A DNA stretch of 64,000 nt from Lingula anatina. Lineage: Eukaryota > Brachiopoda > Lingulata > Lingulida > Lingulidae. Under the pieces are notes generated by a model that saw nothing but the letters and a program-made list of their open reading frames with translations, was not told where the DNA came from and did not search any database. This document shows positions 1 to 10,211 of the stretch, piece after piece. A program made the translations under genes and the position numbers. Within the stretch, counting starts at the first letter, position 1. Every line of letters begins with the position of its first letter. Location: NCBI RefSeq assembly GCF_001039355.2, contig NW_019773748.1, positions 581,481-645,480 on the forward strand, given 5' to 3'.

Positions 1-17
1 CACACACACACACACAT
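1..17. repeat. (CA)n microsatellite at window edge
   Basis: The window opens with an uninterrupted CA dinucleotide run, cut by the window boundary. Confidence 0.9.
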
Positions 18-784
18 TGCGTGTCTGCTTTGTGTAGTTAATGATAAATTACTGTATATTGCTTTTGAAATACTATTATAGAGTGCAATGTTGTTCATTT
101 TTTAATGTGTTGAACGTACTTTTGTGATTCCAGTGTGGGTTAATTATTATCTAAAAGTTAGTCCTTGGGTGAACTTTCTGTTCCGGAATTTTTTTCTGAA
201 AATTGGTTCTCAGTAAGGGTGATTTTTAACAATATTAGAGACGCGACTTAAGGCCTTAGATTGGATCTCTTCTCCTTTTTAAAAAAAAAAGGTGTGAGGG
301 TGGCTGTATCCGCTACTGTTATTTCCAAGAAGCATCCATTCATACCGGTAAGTTTCAGTTCATATTTTAAATATTAAACAATTTAAAGTGCGGGTGTGTG
401 CGTCTCCTGGGCGTGTTCATGTGACAGCTGCCGCATTATAATTGCGTGTGTCTAAACGTTCTGACAACAGATGGAAGTAGAAAATTGTAACAGATAACCT
501 AAAGGCGACAAGAAAATCTGCTACTGTAAAGAAACTTGTGCGAGGCAAGGTAGTGGCCACGAAACTCTTCTTAAGTGGATGTTTGAAATGCAAGAAGGGT
601 TATCAGATTTTAATTGTTCGACCTGTGGAAACATCATTCTTACTGGTTGGTAACAGTTGGTTTAACCGCCAATTCTATCGCATCATCGTGCAATTTCTCT
701 TTATGAGGGCCACATATTTGCTTTCTGTATTATTTTCACTTGATCAATTACCCTAATGGGAATAATGTAACGGCCTGTCCTCAG
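18..784 (+). other. 5' flank of the Ig/chitin-binding gene, with candidate non-coding exon
   Basis: I see no convincing coding sequence here. A good donor (CCG then GTAAGT) follows position 347, and a clear acceptor (TGTCCTCAG) ends at 784, just before the start codon at 792. This suggests an upstream 5'UTR exon ending at 347, spliced to an exon that begins at 785. A 72-codon open frame at 538-756 has no domain or splice support and I do not annotate it. Confidence 0.4.
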
Positions 785-791
785 ATTCAAA

Positions 792-1959
792 ATGTGGAAA
801 CGAGGAATCGCATTTGCTCTTATAGGCTTAGCTGTGTTTTCAGGTAAGTTTTGAAAAATCATGCTTTCAAATACTTATTTGGGGCAAAATGATTCATATG
901 CCTTGTTGCCACACTCTGAGATTTTTAGAATATCAAACGTAACAGATAATTGTCACGATAAATACAGGTTTTAATACTTAGAGATATGTTTTCAACTGTC
1001 GAGGAGTTAACTTGCAATTTCAATTAATAAATATATAGCATTTGCAATGGCTGGTTTAAACTTGAAATCTCCTAGTGGAATTTGTAGTAGTAAATTATAA
1101 TTATAACTTAACGACGATTTTGTTTTTCAGTGACTCCTCAACCAATTACAGAGGTGGAATTACAGGCGAACAAATATGCTAAATTTGGTGGCCCAGTAAC
1201 TCTACGATGCGGTTTTGACGGGACAGACTTTACAATACAGTATATTTCTTGGACTAAAATATACGCTGGAGCCAAAAGAAGAGTCTTCGTTTACGAATTT
1301 AGCCCGCTACCGTTCTATAATCAGTCCTATAACGACCTAAAGGGCAGAGCATTCCTCCAGTATGAGTTAGGATCGGGTGCCATGCTGGATTCGATTTCAC
1401 AACCACTGTCGCATTACACTAGTTTCCAGCCTGAAAGCGAAAGCGCGCCAAATGATGAATTATTGCCCACCAAAACAGATGTGGAACCGCATTTTAAACA
1501 GAACACGCAAAGGTATCTTACCAAGCGGGCCACGACCTCCGTCTCCGCGCATCGCTCGGCCATTACCACTGACACGCTTGGCGACAAACAAAATCGAGAA
1601 ATTGTTACCCCCACAGAAGAAGTCCAAAAATTCTTGCGACAAATGAGAAATGCTACTACCACAAATAGGCCGCATGTTATGCGAGGCTACAAAGAAGATT
1701 CGAGTGGAAGTGGTTCTCTTCCGTTTGATGAGCCCAGATTTGAGAGGCTAAAATCATGGAATAACTTCGTTCTGCTGACTATCAATCCAGTACTGTTGAT
1801 AGATGAGGCCTATTATGAGTGTCTGATCAAACCCATCGGCGGCCCTGCTGTAGCTGACGTTAAGAAGATGGACGTCCGAGGTGAGTTATTGTGAAAATGT
1901 CTTTCCTGGAACGTCAAAGGGTAATGGTTGCCCTACTAAATTCCCCCCTTCCCCCCCCC

Positions 1960-1995
<36 letters not shown>

Positions 1996-4900
1996 GCCAT
2001 GCCCTTGCAACTACCGGTATGTATCGAAGATAAGGCATATTTGTACAATTTTATTTCGGTAATTCAGAGAAATATTCATTTTTCTTTTAGTAAAACGCAA
2101 AAAGTTAGCAAATAATTTTAAGAAAAAAACTTCTTCGTGATTGCAAACCAGTTAAACATGCATGAGTTATCTGTGTAGACCACAGATATGCAGATTTCCG
2201 TTTTTAATAATTTTATGTTTTGTTTTATTATATATAGTGGCACCATCTTGGCCATTCATCGACGACACTAAACAATATTTTGAAGAAGGGGAAAACACAA
2301 CCTTGTACTGCCGAGCTAACGTTGGGAAACCCGCGGGGGAGTTGCTGTGGTTTCGTCGTCGTGCAAGTGACACGGACTTCAAGCCAATTAAGCACGGTAC
2401 GATCCATAGTGAGACAACTCCACTTTTCAACCGAACAGTGTATGCAGTAAGCTCCCTGGAACTGCAGCTGTTCGCTGAAGACGATGCTGCCGTCTATCGG
2501 TGTGCAACTAAGAGCAGCGGCCCGGATGAACCGCTGTATTATGATGTAGCCCTCGACGTGAAATGTAAGTGGTTTGCTCACTTCAGACGCTTTTCTCAGC
2601 CACGTGAGGCATATTGCCGCTACCGACCGCATGTCATGGGTCTGCCAAACACGGCCAGCAAAACCAATTGGAAACTCACAAACATCGCCACAATTATAGT
2701 TCTGATGACTGTCTTCGATCTGTTCTGAATGCTTTATATTTTGAAGCATATTTCAACAAGATAATATTATGCCCTTGGTTGCTTTTTGTCGAGGGATTCG
2801 TTTAAAACTCTCAAACATTAGAAAGCAATCTCATATTTTATGTTAACTTGGTGAAATATAGCATACATTAAAGTGACAAAATATATTTATGCAATTACAA
2901 ACTTGTATTTTTGTGGTAGAAATAAAATGTTCTTAACTAGACAAACATTGTTCTGTCCTTATATTAAGAAGTATATGAATTCGTTGTTTTGCTATTCGCA
3001 GTCCCCGTACGCAGTGCTCGAATCGACTACCAGCAAGATCAGGAAACATACATCTGTCATGCAAACGGAAATCCAAGGCCAAAATATACGTGGAAATTGA
3101 TTCAGCCGTCCAGTGAGATTATTTTGACTAAGAGAAGTCATTTGTACATGGGAGACCTGCGGCGAAAAAATTACTATGGAATTACAAAAAGTGGCTTTTA
3201 CCGGTTTAAGTGTACAGCTAGTAACACTTTCCACGCATCTGATATTTGGGTAGACATGGAAACAGACATCTGGGTAGCAGGTAAGTCATGTAGCCTACAT
3301 GTAGCCTACTCATAAATTACATATTAGGGATTTTAGGATCCTGCCATGTACTACTATTTAACAGGAAGATAGATTTTACGAATTTCAATTACCTGGATTT
3401 TTGAGAAATATTTACAGATTTTTCTTTTTCAAACAATATGCGTAGAATGTACCGCGTTTCCAGTTACTCTGTTTGACCGTCAAATGTATTCTTACAGTAC
3501 CTAAAGGTCCGCACATTTCGCCTGGCCCGCCGCTCAAGAATGGAGTCACCCATACTCTGCATCCTGGATCACCAGATCCAAGGGACCACAGGGAAAAGGA
3601 AAATTTCCAAGGCTTGATGCACCAACAATATGCGCTCTCTTCGACCCTTGATAAAAATGACAGGAACAATAAGCAAAAACATATGATGGGTACAGGCTTT
3701 GTACACGGACAAAGTAATGGGTTTCAGCATGGCAACGTTGGTGGGTATGCAGACAATACAAATGGTGGAAATGTGGAGGACAATACAAAGGGCAGATATA
3801 TAGATGATAACGGTGACGAACCCAAGCGTAATAACTGGTTTGCAGGCGGACATAATAACGATCAGTTAAATGGCCATAATTCTGACGGACATGTAGGAGG
3901 AACTGGTAAAGATGTAGTATCCACAGTTTATAACAACGAAAATACTGATGGTTACAAAGGCGATGGATATCCAAGTGATAGCAACGAATTCCCAGCTGCC
4001 GGTTACACAAATGGGGTCACTACAGTTGAAAATGAATTATTTAAAGAGCGTGGTCCAATTTCACACAGAAACGATGATAGTATTGATAGTAAAGATAGCG
4101 ATGTGGACCTGTTGCCGACACGACATTTAACCAGGTATGGCCTCAGACCACATTCTACCACCGGTCAGTCGAGATTAAGTAATGAAAGGTTTATCACCTC
4201 GAGTATTGCTGAAACCCGTACAGGGAAAAAAGGCCGCTTTGAGAAACCAAACTTTTTAACTAAGAATGATTATTTGAGAGGTCGTCCTCTTCTGCGACCT
4301 AATAGCCCAACTCAGAAAGACAAAGGCACGGGACAATCATGGAATTTAAATGCAGATTTGGGACCGTCCAGGAACACTGGTAAAGAGACAGAAGAGAAAC
4401 CAGGCGATGCATTCAACCCTAATGAGAATTTTCCTGGTGCCGCTAGACATAACACAATGGATAGGAATGATGGCCTGGGAGACTTCCCTATAGACCATAC
4501 GCCGCACTCTTTAACTGGACAAGCAAACACAATAAAGCCAAAGCCTCAAAGCGCCGAATCTCAGAACCATGATAAAAACCTTCAGAACGTCGGTGGCCTA
4601 CAGGAAAATGAAGAAGAATTTAAAACCGGTACGCTCCATGTTATTGCGCCAGAATTAGAAAGTAGCGCAAGAAGGATAGGACCACAACCTGTACAACCCA
4701 GCCAAGGCTTTCAACAACGTGCTCAACCACCATTTCAGAATGATCATTTATATAATAGACTGCCCCATGAGTTACAACCAAATGCTCCAGTAGACAGGAT
4801 TCAAAGTACTCCAAACCAACAGTTTCCAGAGCACATAGTGCAACCAGTTAAACAAAACCGTTTTCCAGGCAATAGAGAACGTGGTAACGCAGAACACTTT

Positions 4901-7647
4901 CCTGGCAGTACAGAGCATGGTAATATGGAATACTTTCCTAACAGAAGAGATCATGGTGATATGGAACTCTTTCCTAACAGTAGAAATCATGGTTATATGG
5001 AACACTTTCCTGACAGTACAGAGCATGGTAGTATGGAGCATTTCCCTGACAGAAGAGAGCATGGTAACCTAGAAGGCTTTACAGACGGTAAAGAACATGG
5101 CAACCTAGAAGTCTTTCCTGACAGAGGACATGCTAGTGTTGATATGAAAAGTAATGCAGACAGACGTTCAGGTTACCTTTTACAAAAGGACCACGACCAA
5201 CATGGAAATCAGGATTTGCGTTCTGTGTCAGATCCTTCATTTGACAGTTCGTCATATAGGAATTTGGGCCAACAACTAGCATTACCCAGTTCACAACGCT
5301 TTGACAATAGTGACAAAACTAGAAACATAAATGTCTTTGATCGCAACCAGTACGATTTCAAGAACAAGCCAGTGTCTTTACGCTCAGGATCACGCAAACT
5401 TGTTTCGGGAGCTCCTCGGTCAGACATCGATGGCTTTGGTGCAGGAGATTATAACAAACAAGCCCCCACGACAGTCAATCGTGTTCACCCAGACAATTTT
5501 CAAAATTTACAAAAAACACACACGTCTAGTGAGTTTGATGGCGAAATAGTTTCCCCCGAGCACAAAGGGCTTTATGATTTTCCAGAACGTGGACTTGTAG
5601 AGTCTCCTGCACATAATGGTGCTCTTATGTTACCAGGAAACAATTGGCCACCGGTATTTCGTGAACAGAATGGTCCTCGCATTCCTCAAGAGTACAACCA
5701 CCCTTCATCGCTTCCCGGACACAATGTCCTTCCGGACGTCCCAGAACAAAACGGGCTAACAGAGGAGATAAGCCCTCCCTTCTTTCCAAAACTGGACATT
5801 CCTAGTAAGCAGGATGCGGACCCCCTTTCAGGGTTATTCGACATGGATGGAGGGGACAGTAAACACCAAGAGAGTGCCGATTTGCCTGATCCAGAGGACA
5901 TCAAGGACGGTGTAGTCACAGCTACAAAGCTACAGGGAGAAATTAAAGGTATTAAAATATTCATTCATGTTTCTACATCCTGTGTATCGGTTGACAATTT
6001 TTTTCTTTTATGATTCAGTGGAATTCAACTCTTACTAGATACTACACCATGAAATTCATTGAGACACATAAAATGTGTAATTCATTAATTGGCTTTTGTC
6101 CAGGGTTTCATAATATTATCATAAAGCCAAATAGACGATAACAATATTGAGTTGCATTTATGATCTTGTGCAGACTGTGATACCTTGGTCTTCATCTCAC
6201 TAGTACTTGTAGCACCTTCTCTCAGTTCCCCTACCTATACCAAGAGCACGTGAATCACTAATACGTCAAGTAATTTCTGCATTGCAGCACCACCAATAAA
6301 TCACGGGAAGGTGAGGCCGACAACTCACTCAGACTTCGATTGTTCTAAACGATCTGATGGTGTGATTGAGAGTGGATGCAGAGCTTTCTACAGATGTGTC
6401 TCTGGAAAAACTTTTTTTGTGGAATGCGACTACAACTACGTACTCAATACAGATATTGGGGACTGTGATAGGTAATAACAGTATACAGTTATGAAGTAGC
6501 TAGTAAAGGCATAAAAAAGATTTGGCTGCTACTAATCAATATAAATGAAGTATTGCTTTAGCATATGTTTCTCTCAATAGTTTGACAAACTGCAAAAGTG
6601 CAGATTCAAAAAAACTGTTTGGCCCTTTTTTCACAACGAGCGGCATCGATTTTCAATCCAGTCTTGGGTGCAGTCTTCACCGGTGCACTTTTTGATTTTA
6701 GCAAATATTAAATAGCTTGGTTATTTCGTAATGGGGTCAACCTAAACGAAGCCTCCATGCTTAACACGGTTAAGTGTAAAGAGCTGGAAGCGTAACGTGT
6801 TACTTGTTAGTACCCCTAAGAGTGTACCGATACAGACCGCATCGATAAAATATTCCGTTCAATATGCGAAGAACCTTTTTATGTACAGACACGTCTTTAC
6901 GCGTAGTCGTTACCTGCGTCTGTTGTCCCCGTGCACTTTCATAGATAGAATAATAAGTGGGAAACCATTTAAACTATTGTCTTCAAACTTATTTTTCTTT
7001 TACTTAAGTCCGTCTTTATTTGATATCCTACTGGCATTTTGTTTTCATAGGCGAGAGAATGCCCCAGCTCCGTGTGGGGTAAAGCAAGACTGTATGGAGA
7101 AGGAGAACGGAAAATACGCCGATGCTGAGCGAGACTGTACTTATTACTACACGTGTCACGAGGGACATTTCATGGGAACAAATAAGTGTAACCCAGGTAA
7201 AGATACTCACTTATACTTTTCATCCCGTGAGGTAAAAATGGTTGCAATCATACATTGTACGTATGTACCCCGCTACTGAGATCTATTCTTTGCTTTAGTC
7301 TGCATTTGGCCCAGAAGAGGCACATTTCACACAGTTCATTTAATTGGGACTTATGAAAATCTTTGCATTTTATTATTCTTATATGAAGTAATAGAGGTCA
7401 GTTCTGTTCATGAAGAATTGAAATATTTAAAGGAAACTTGATCCATCCGTGTAAAGCAGTTACTGTTGTTATTCATTCTTCAATATATGTTGGACATACA
7501 GTGAACCCACATGTAATCTGCGCTTTTAAACTTTTTTCAACAGGCTTGGTATTCAACGAAGATCGTCAAATTTGTGATTGGCCTGATTCTGCGGCAGAGA
7601 GCTGTAAGGAAGCTTCGAAGTCTTACGTCGAAAGATACGGGCGCTAG
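792..7647 (+). CDS. Secreted Ig x3 / disordered / chitin-binding (CBM14) x2 protein, VCBP-like architecture
   Basis: Eight coding exons: 792-843, 1131-1880, 2238-2564, 3002-3280, 3498-5948, 6288-6471, 7051-7196, 7544-7647. All junctions are in frame, giving 1430 aa. Exon 1 encodes a signal peptide (MWKRGIAFALIGLAVFSG). Exons 2, 3 and 4 each hold one Ig-like domain and are bounded by phase-1 introns. Ig1 has Cys44, an ISW tryptophan and DEAYYEC (Cys248). Ig2 has TTLYC, LLWF and DDAAVYRC. Ig3 has TYICHA, TW and SGFYRFKC. Exon 5 (about residues 470-1286) is hydrophilic and probably disordered: first Gly/Asn/Asp-rich, then with a 12-residue repeat at about 925-1008. Exons 6-8 encode two cysteine-spaced CBM14/peritrophin-A domains (e.g. 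CRAFYRCVSG and CTYYYTCHEG). There is no transmembrane segment, so the protein is probably secreted. By family knowledge Ig plus chitin-binding suggests a role in immune or mucus/cuticle recognition. That role is inference; the domain order is directly visible. Confidence 0.82.
1943..1993. repeat. Poly-C/poly-A homopolymer tract in intron 2
   Basis: A C-rich run passes directly into a run of about 33 A, about 60 bases after the exon 2 donor. It is intronic. Length is likely to be unreliable in sequencing. Confidence 0.85.
4862..5113 (+). repeat. Seven tandem 36-bp (12-aa) coding repeats
   Basis: Within exon 5 of the Ig/CBM14 gene, seven in-frame units each start with Phe-Pro (Phe-Thr in the last) and carry a central (E/D/R)-(H/R/N)-G-(N/D/S/Y) followed by (M/L/A)E. 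Examples are FPDSTEHGSMEH and FPDRREHGNLEG. A partial eighth unit (FPDRG) follows. The units differ at several positions, so the array is not newly expanded. Confidence 0.85.
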
Positions 7648-7807
7648 AAACCAGTAACGTTTGTAACAGTCACAGTGTTTCGTAGGCCACAACTAATACA
7701 GGAATTAAGAAAATAATGGTCTGGCTCTTAAAAACAGGCTCTTTAAAACGTAGTAAGTTGAGTTTGCTACAATTGTTTATTTATATGGATTTATTGCATA
7801 AACAGGA

Positions 7808-7813
7808 AATAAA
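7808..7813 (+). terminator. Candidate polyadenylation signal of the Ig/CBM14 gene
   Basis: AATAAA lies about 160 bases after the stop codon. It is the first canonical hexamer on this strand after the gene. Confidence 0.45.
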
Positions 7814-8501
7814 TTTGAGAAAAATTATTCCTAATACTTATTTGAACCTTTGATAATACTGATATTTTCCCCCAAGTTACAGCGAGATTTTTATGTATAT
7901 CAACGACGAAAAACATGCATATTACAGTGTACAAACTTGGACCAAACTATACGCGTATGAAAATTTCCCGAAGCAATATTTGCTATGTCTACATATCATG
8001 CAAAGCTACTAATTTTCCCCAATTCAGACCTTAAAATCTATAAAACCCATCAAAATAAAAGTACCTGACGTCGATAGTTCATTCTGGAACATACAGGAAA
8101 AATTCGCTTTAAATGTCTGGCCAGTCATTTAGAACTAAATCATTCAATTAAAAATGGAGTAAAACATCGAATCCAAGTGCAGGGACGGGTTGAGCAGGGA
8201 TTCATTAGTAGGAAAAATTGTTTATTTCCCGTGGAATGTTCATTTTGGCGTGCAGATCCCGTATACAGTAGCGTGATTAGGTACGGCAACGACAAAACGC
8301 AATCGGCATTCCTGCCAAATTCCAACGGCAAACATCTCTTTTTACTACACTGATAAAAAACTCAACTCTCGAAAAAAAAATATTTTTCGCGGGACAGAAT
8401 AGTAGAAAACATTTTAACAAGATTTAGGACAATTCTAATTTGTTTGATTTTTTTCTGAAATAACATTTGTCTTCTTGTTTATTTCTTTCACGTGGGACGT
8501 A

Positions 8502-8674
8502 CAGGGGTGACAGGAATGCTAGTCCTAGGAAAGGAAGACCGGGGTCCCTTTAAATTATTAGAAGTTCGGGTTAATTGGGAGTACTGTGGTTAGTATGTGG
8601 GACGTATGTCATATGTACAAAGTAATGGGAAACGGACAACAGCTCCTAGCGGACTACCATTCCTGTCACACCTG
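8502..8674. mobile_element. Short TIR element, hAT-like ends
   Basis: The ends are inverted copies: CAGGGGTGACAGGAATGC at the left, and the right end reads inward as CAGGTGTGACAGGAATGG. 22 of the terminal 24 bases match. At 173 bp with no coding capacity it is a MITE. I could not find a clear target-site duplication, so family assignment from the CAGGGG-type tip is tentative. Confidence 0.65.
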
Positions 8675-9124
8675 CAAATGTATACAGTTACATGATACAC
8701 TTATTTTTTTTTAGTGTATCCAAACAACATTTCGTTTTTATGACAGGTTCGCACAATACCATGATAGAAATAGTTTGATAAGATGAAATAAAAGAATAGT
8801 TATAATATAATTCGATCTTCAGAAAAGTTAACAAATAATGGCAAACACTAAAAAATGTTTACATTAAAGCGCCGCACATCAGCATGGATAAGCATAATAT
8901 ACACGTAACCAACAGATGAGCCAGGACCCCGCCTTCTTACAAGTAATACCAAAACCGGAGAAAGTTCTGCATTAATTACTAAGCCCAACAATAGCGGACT
9001 GCTCTCGTTAGCTATATAGCTTGTCATTAGTGGTACTTATTTCATCGTATGACTTCAGTTATCTATAAATATTTGCCAGTCTACTGATAGAAGTGACGGT
9101 CAGACGCTCGCTTTCGTCTACCTA

Positions 9125-9125
<1 letters not shown>

Positions 9126-9161
<36 letters not shown>
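9126..9161. repeat. Poly-A tract
   Basis: 36 consecutive A in intergenic DNA. No retroposed gene body is recognisable next to it. Confidence 0.85.
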
Positions 9162-9165
<4 letters not shown>

Positions 9166-9976
9166 ACTGCATACTGGACTTTTTAAAAGCTAGTGGCTAC
9201 TTTGAACGTAATCAATGAAGAATATATTTGTCACAATTTACTATTTGAAAGGGATATAAGGTGTCATATTCTGGAGGCCCTATTTTTTTTTTACTGTTTG
9301 AGTGATCAGTGTCAAGTTCAGGTTGCGTGACTCAATCTTGTCCGGGAGTGCATGCATGTATTAATTAATACCTGTGCTTATCCCTGTATGTCCAGCCCCA
9401 TAGTTGAACAACCTCATTCTTCAAAGTTTATTTAGACCTGCTGTATATTGCATTCATCACTTAATCAACCTCTACCTCTAATGAATGTACAGAATCTACT
9501 TGAGCTTAAATTGAATCTATTTTATTTTCAGTAAGAGTGTATGGATATAGAGACAAGTGTTCTCCAGAAAAAGGCTTTTTAAGCCTCTGTAGAACAACAT
9601 ATATGGAAGTCTGTGTAAATAAATAAACAGCTCAGAAGAAATACCATAAGTTAAACAGTATTTAGATAAAATAAATTTTTTCAAAATATCTGACTTCTAC
9701 AAAATGGGGACTTTTACATCTCATAAAAAAAAAATTTGACCATGATACTGCTTGGTCATAAACCAATGTTTTGAGCCTATGTTTAACATATGGAGGCTTT
9801 TTTCCTACATTACCTTTAAAAACATAATTCTAGCTAGTTAATAGATGTTACTCATTGCCTTAAGACATTTTTGCTGAACAGAATAACATACAAATATTTC
9901 TAATACACTAAAAACATGTTTGTAAATGAACTTATGTTTCTATTCACTAACATCTATATAGCAATGGTTGCCATAT

Positions 9977-9982
9977 TTTATT
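9977..9982 (-). terminator. Candidate polyadenylation signal of the TIGAR-like gene
   Basis: TTTATT on the plus strand gives AATAAA on the minus strand, about 230 bases beyond the stop codon at 10212. Confidence 0.35.
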
Positions 9983-10211
9983 CTGGTGTGAAAAATATTT
10001 GCTATAGTCAAAAAGAAGACAATTTTACTTGGCCAAGCAAATTTAGATTAACTGGACTCTTATCAAAACACCTACAACAATAACAAACAAAAATCTAGCA
10101 ACTAATTCCTTTCCAAGTCCCATACTGTAACCAGACATGATCATGCACAAAATTCCTTATGCTAATTCTTTCATCAGTCAAAGGGCATAGAAGGCCCAGT
10201 CAAAGATGACA

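Larger units (their letters stand above)
7814..10211. other. Intergenic, AT-rich; no gene seen
   Basis: This lies between two convergent genes. Only short unsupported open frames occur. It contains the TIR element at 8502-8674 and a poly-A tract at 9126-9161. The right-hand part probably includes the 3'UTR of the minus-strand TIGAR-like gene (possible AATAAA on the minus strand at 9977-9982). Confidence 0.5.

Noticed and set aside
3546-4010. 154-codon minus-strand open frame inside exon 5 of the Ig/CBM14 gene
   Set aside because: Its His/Tyr/Cys-rich composition is simply the complement of the low-complexity sense exon. No start, splice or domain support.
4772-5062. Repetitive minus-strand open frame (VRK.FHITM units)
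   Set aside because: It is the antisense reading of the 36-bp coding repeat, which keeps frame because the unit is a multiple of three.
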